DNA of 14,776 bases from an uncultured Collinsella sp. (lineage in GTDB: Bacteria > Actinomycetota > Coriobacteriia > Coriobacteriales > Coriobacteriaceae): the NCBI GenBank assembly GCA_934647195.1, contig CAKUFD010000019.1, positions 1 to 14,776 on the forward strand. Reading direction: 5' to 3'. Within the stretch, counting starts at the first letter, position 1. The number at the start of each line of letters is the position of its first letter. Shown here in pieces: positions 14,507-14,776 of this stretch. The position numbers and the translations under genes are program-made. The notes under the pieces were generated by a model. The model was not told where the DNA came from and searched no databases. It saw only the letters and a list, made by a program, of their open reading frames with translations.

Positions 14507-14624
14507 ATTTCAGTAGCAGTATTGTATTTTGCAGAGTAGACAGCTCTTTCAGGAAAGTCTCAACTGGGCATTTCTGAGCAAAAAAGCGCCTCTACTTGTA
14601 AAAGTGCTGTACTGCTACTGAAAT
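14507..14624 (+). repeat. 118-nt long-hairpin element with 15-bp perfect ends
   Basis: ATTTCAGTAGCAGTA (14507-14521) is exactly inverted at 14610-14624. Pairing continues inward nearly without offset: 14522-14530 with 14601-14609 (one mismatch, several U·G), three mismatches, then 14534-14540 with 14591-14597, including AGTAGA/TCTACT. The centre can form CTCA/TGAG. No target-site duplication or transposase is seen. It could be a MITE-like dispersed repeat or a structured RNA read on the plus strand. Confidence 0.6.
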
Positions 14625-14642
14625 TAGAAAGTTTGCGATTTT

Positions 14643-14673
14643 CCCAGGACATTCGACGTGGAAGTCCTTTGGG
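14643..14673 (+). other. Stem-loop between the long-hairpin element and the tRNA-like end
   Basis: CCC-AGGAC-(a)-TTC pairs with GAA-GTCCT-(tt)-GGG around the loop GACGTG (14655-14660). GCGAGGG at 14673-14679 can additionally pair with CCCTCGC at 14732-14738. The function is unknown. Confidence 0.4.
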
Positions 14674-14738
14674 CGAGGGCTGCATGGCGGGATATCAGAG
14701 GCTAACGCTCGCGCGTTCGCTCGGCTCCGCACCCTCGC

Positions 14739-14761
14739 GGGTTCGAATCCCCGTCTCGACG
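14739..14761 (+). pseudogene. tRNA 3'-end remnant (T-arm-like), possible attachment-site half
   Basis: GGGTTCGAATCCCCG (14739-14753) has the standard T-loop TTCGAAT, followed by seven bases (TCTCGAC) and a G that would be the acceptor strand and discriminator. The 5' half is missing: the matching acceptor GTCGAGA is absent upstream, and the 5' T-stem strand pairs only three bases. The CAAAAA next to it and the half-terminator that follows look like the native downstream side of a tRNA gene. Integration into a tRNA 3' end leaves such a displaced fragment. Confidence 0.35.
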
Positions 14762-14762
14762 C

Positions 14763-14776
14763 AAAAAGCCCCGGCG
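14763..14776. terminator. Possible left half of a terminator cut by the window edge
   Basis: AAAAAGCCCCGGCG looks like the 5' arm of a GC hairpin with an A-run foot. The other arm would lie beyond the window, so this is a guess from one arm only. Confidence 0.3.

Noticed and set aside
14344..14577. 77-residue plus-strand open frame near the right edge
   Set aside because: No RBS. It runs into the inverted-repeat element and its composition is not gene-like.
14507..14624. Inverted ends considered as an insertion sequence
   Set aside because: Only 118 nt, with no transposase and no clear target duplication. At most it is a MITE-like repeat.

Overview
The window looks like chromosomal DNA of a high-GC, Gram-positive gut actinobacterium of the Coriobacteriia, most likely Collinsella or a close relative. 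This is an inference from gene content and style: GC-rich third codon positions, lipobox lipoproteins, a sortase-type surface protein, CstA, Tex, and several extended -10 promoters. No rRNA, CRISPR array or transposase gene is visible. A possible tRNA 3' remnant lies at the right edge.

Left part (1-3200): an M42-family metallo-aminopeptidase (92-1180) is followed by a large stem-loop. Next comes a secreted, wall-anchored protein (1368-3122) with a lysozyme-like domain, a long Ser/Gly/Asp/Thr linker and an unusual LPATA sorting motif. A terminator separates it from the next unit.

Centre-left (3230-6631): a polar amino-acid ABC importer is encoded as lipoprotein binding protein, permease and ATPase (3355-5766). 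Two back-to-back hairpins lie between the first two genes, and a 14-bp near-palindrome overlaps the likely promoter. pyrE follows with its own extended -10 promoter and a strong terminator.

Centre (6700-9876): a small acidic lipoprotein of unknown function is followed by about 490 noncoding bases leading to cstA, a carbon-starvation-type pyruvate/peptide transporter. A good promoter, a folded leader of about 200 nt and a 22-bp terminator hairpin sit directly in front of cstA. cstA can apparently be expressed only by read-through, so the leader is a candidate riboswitch or attenuator.

Right part (10031-14250): the most unusual protein is a 656-residue GTG-started protein. It has an N-terminal winged-helix-like domain, about 280 residues of disordered sequence, and a C-terminal TOPRIM region resembling JetD, the nuclease of the Wadjet plasmid-defence system. 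No jetA, jetB or jetC is present. It converges on tex, an RNA-binding S1/YqgF protein. Two inverted repeats lie between the two genes.

Right edge (14304-14776): this stretch has no convincing gene. It holds a 118-nt long-hairpin element with 15-bp perfect ends, a second hairpin, and a tRNA T-arm/3'-end-like sequence followed by half of a terminator. It may be the eroded junction of an integrated element.
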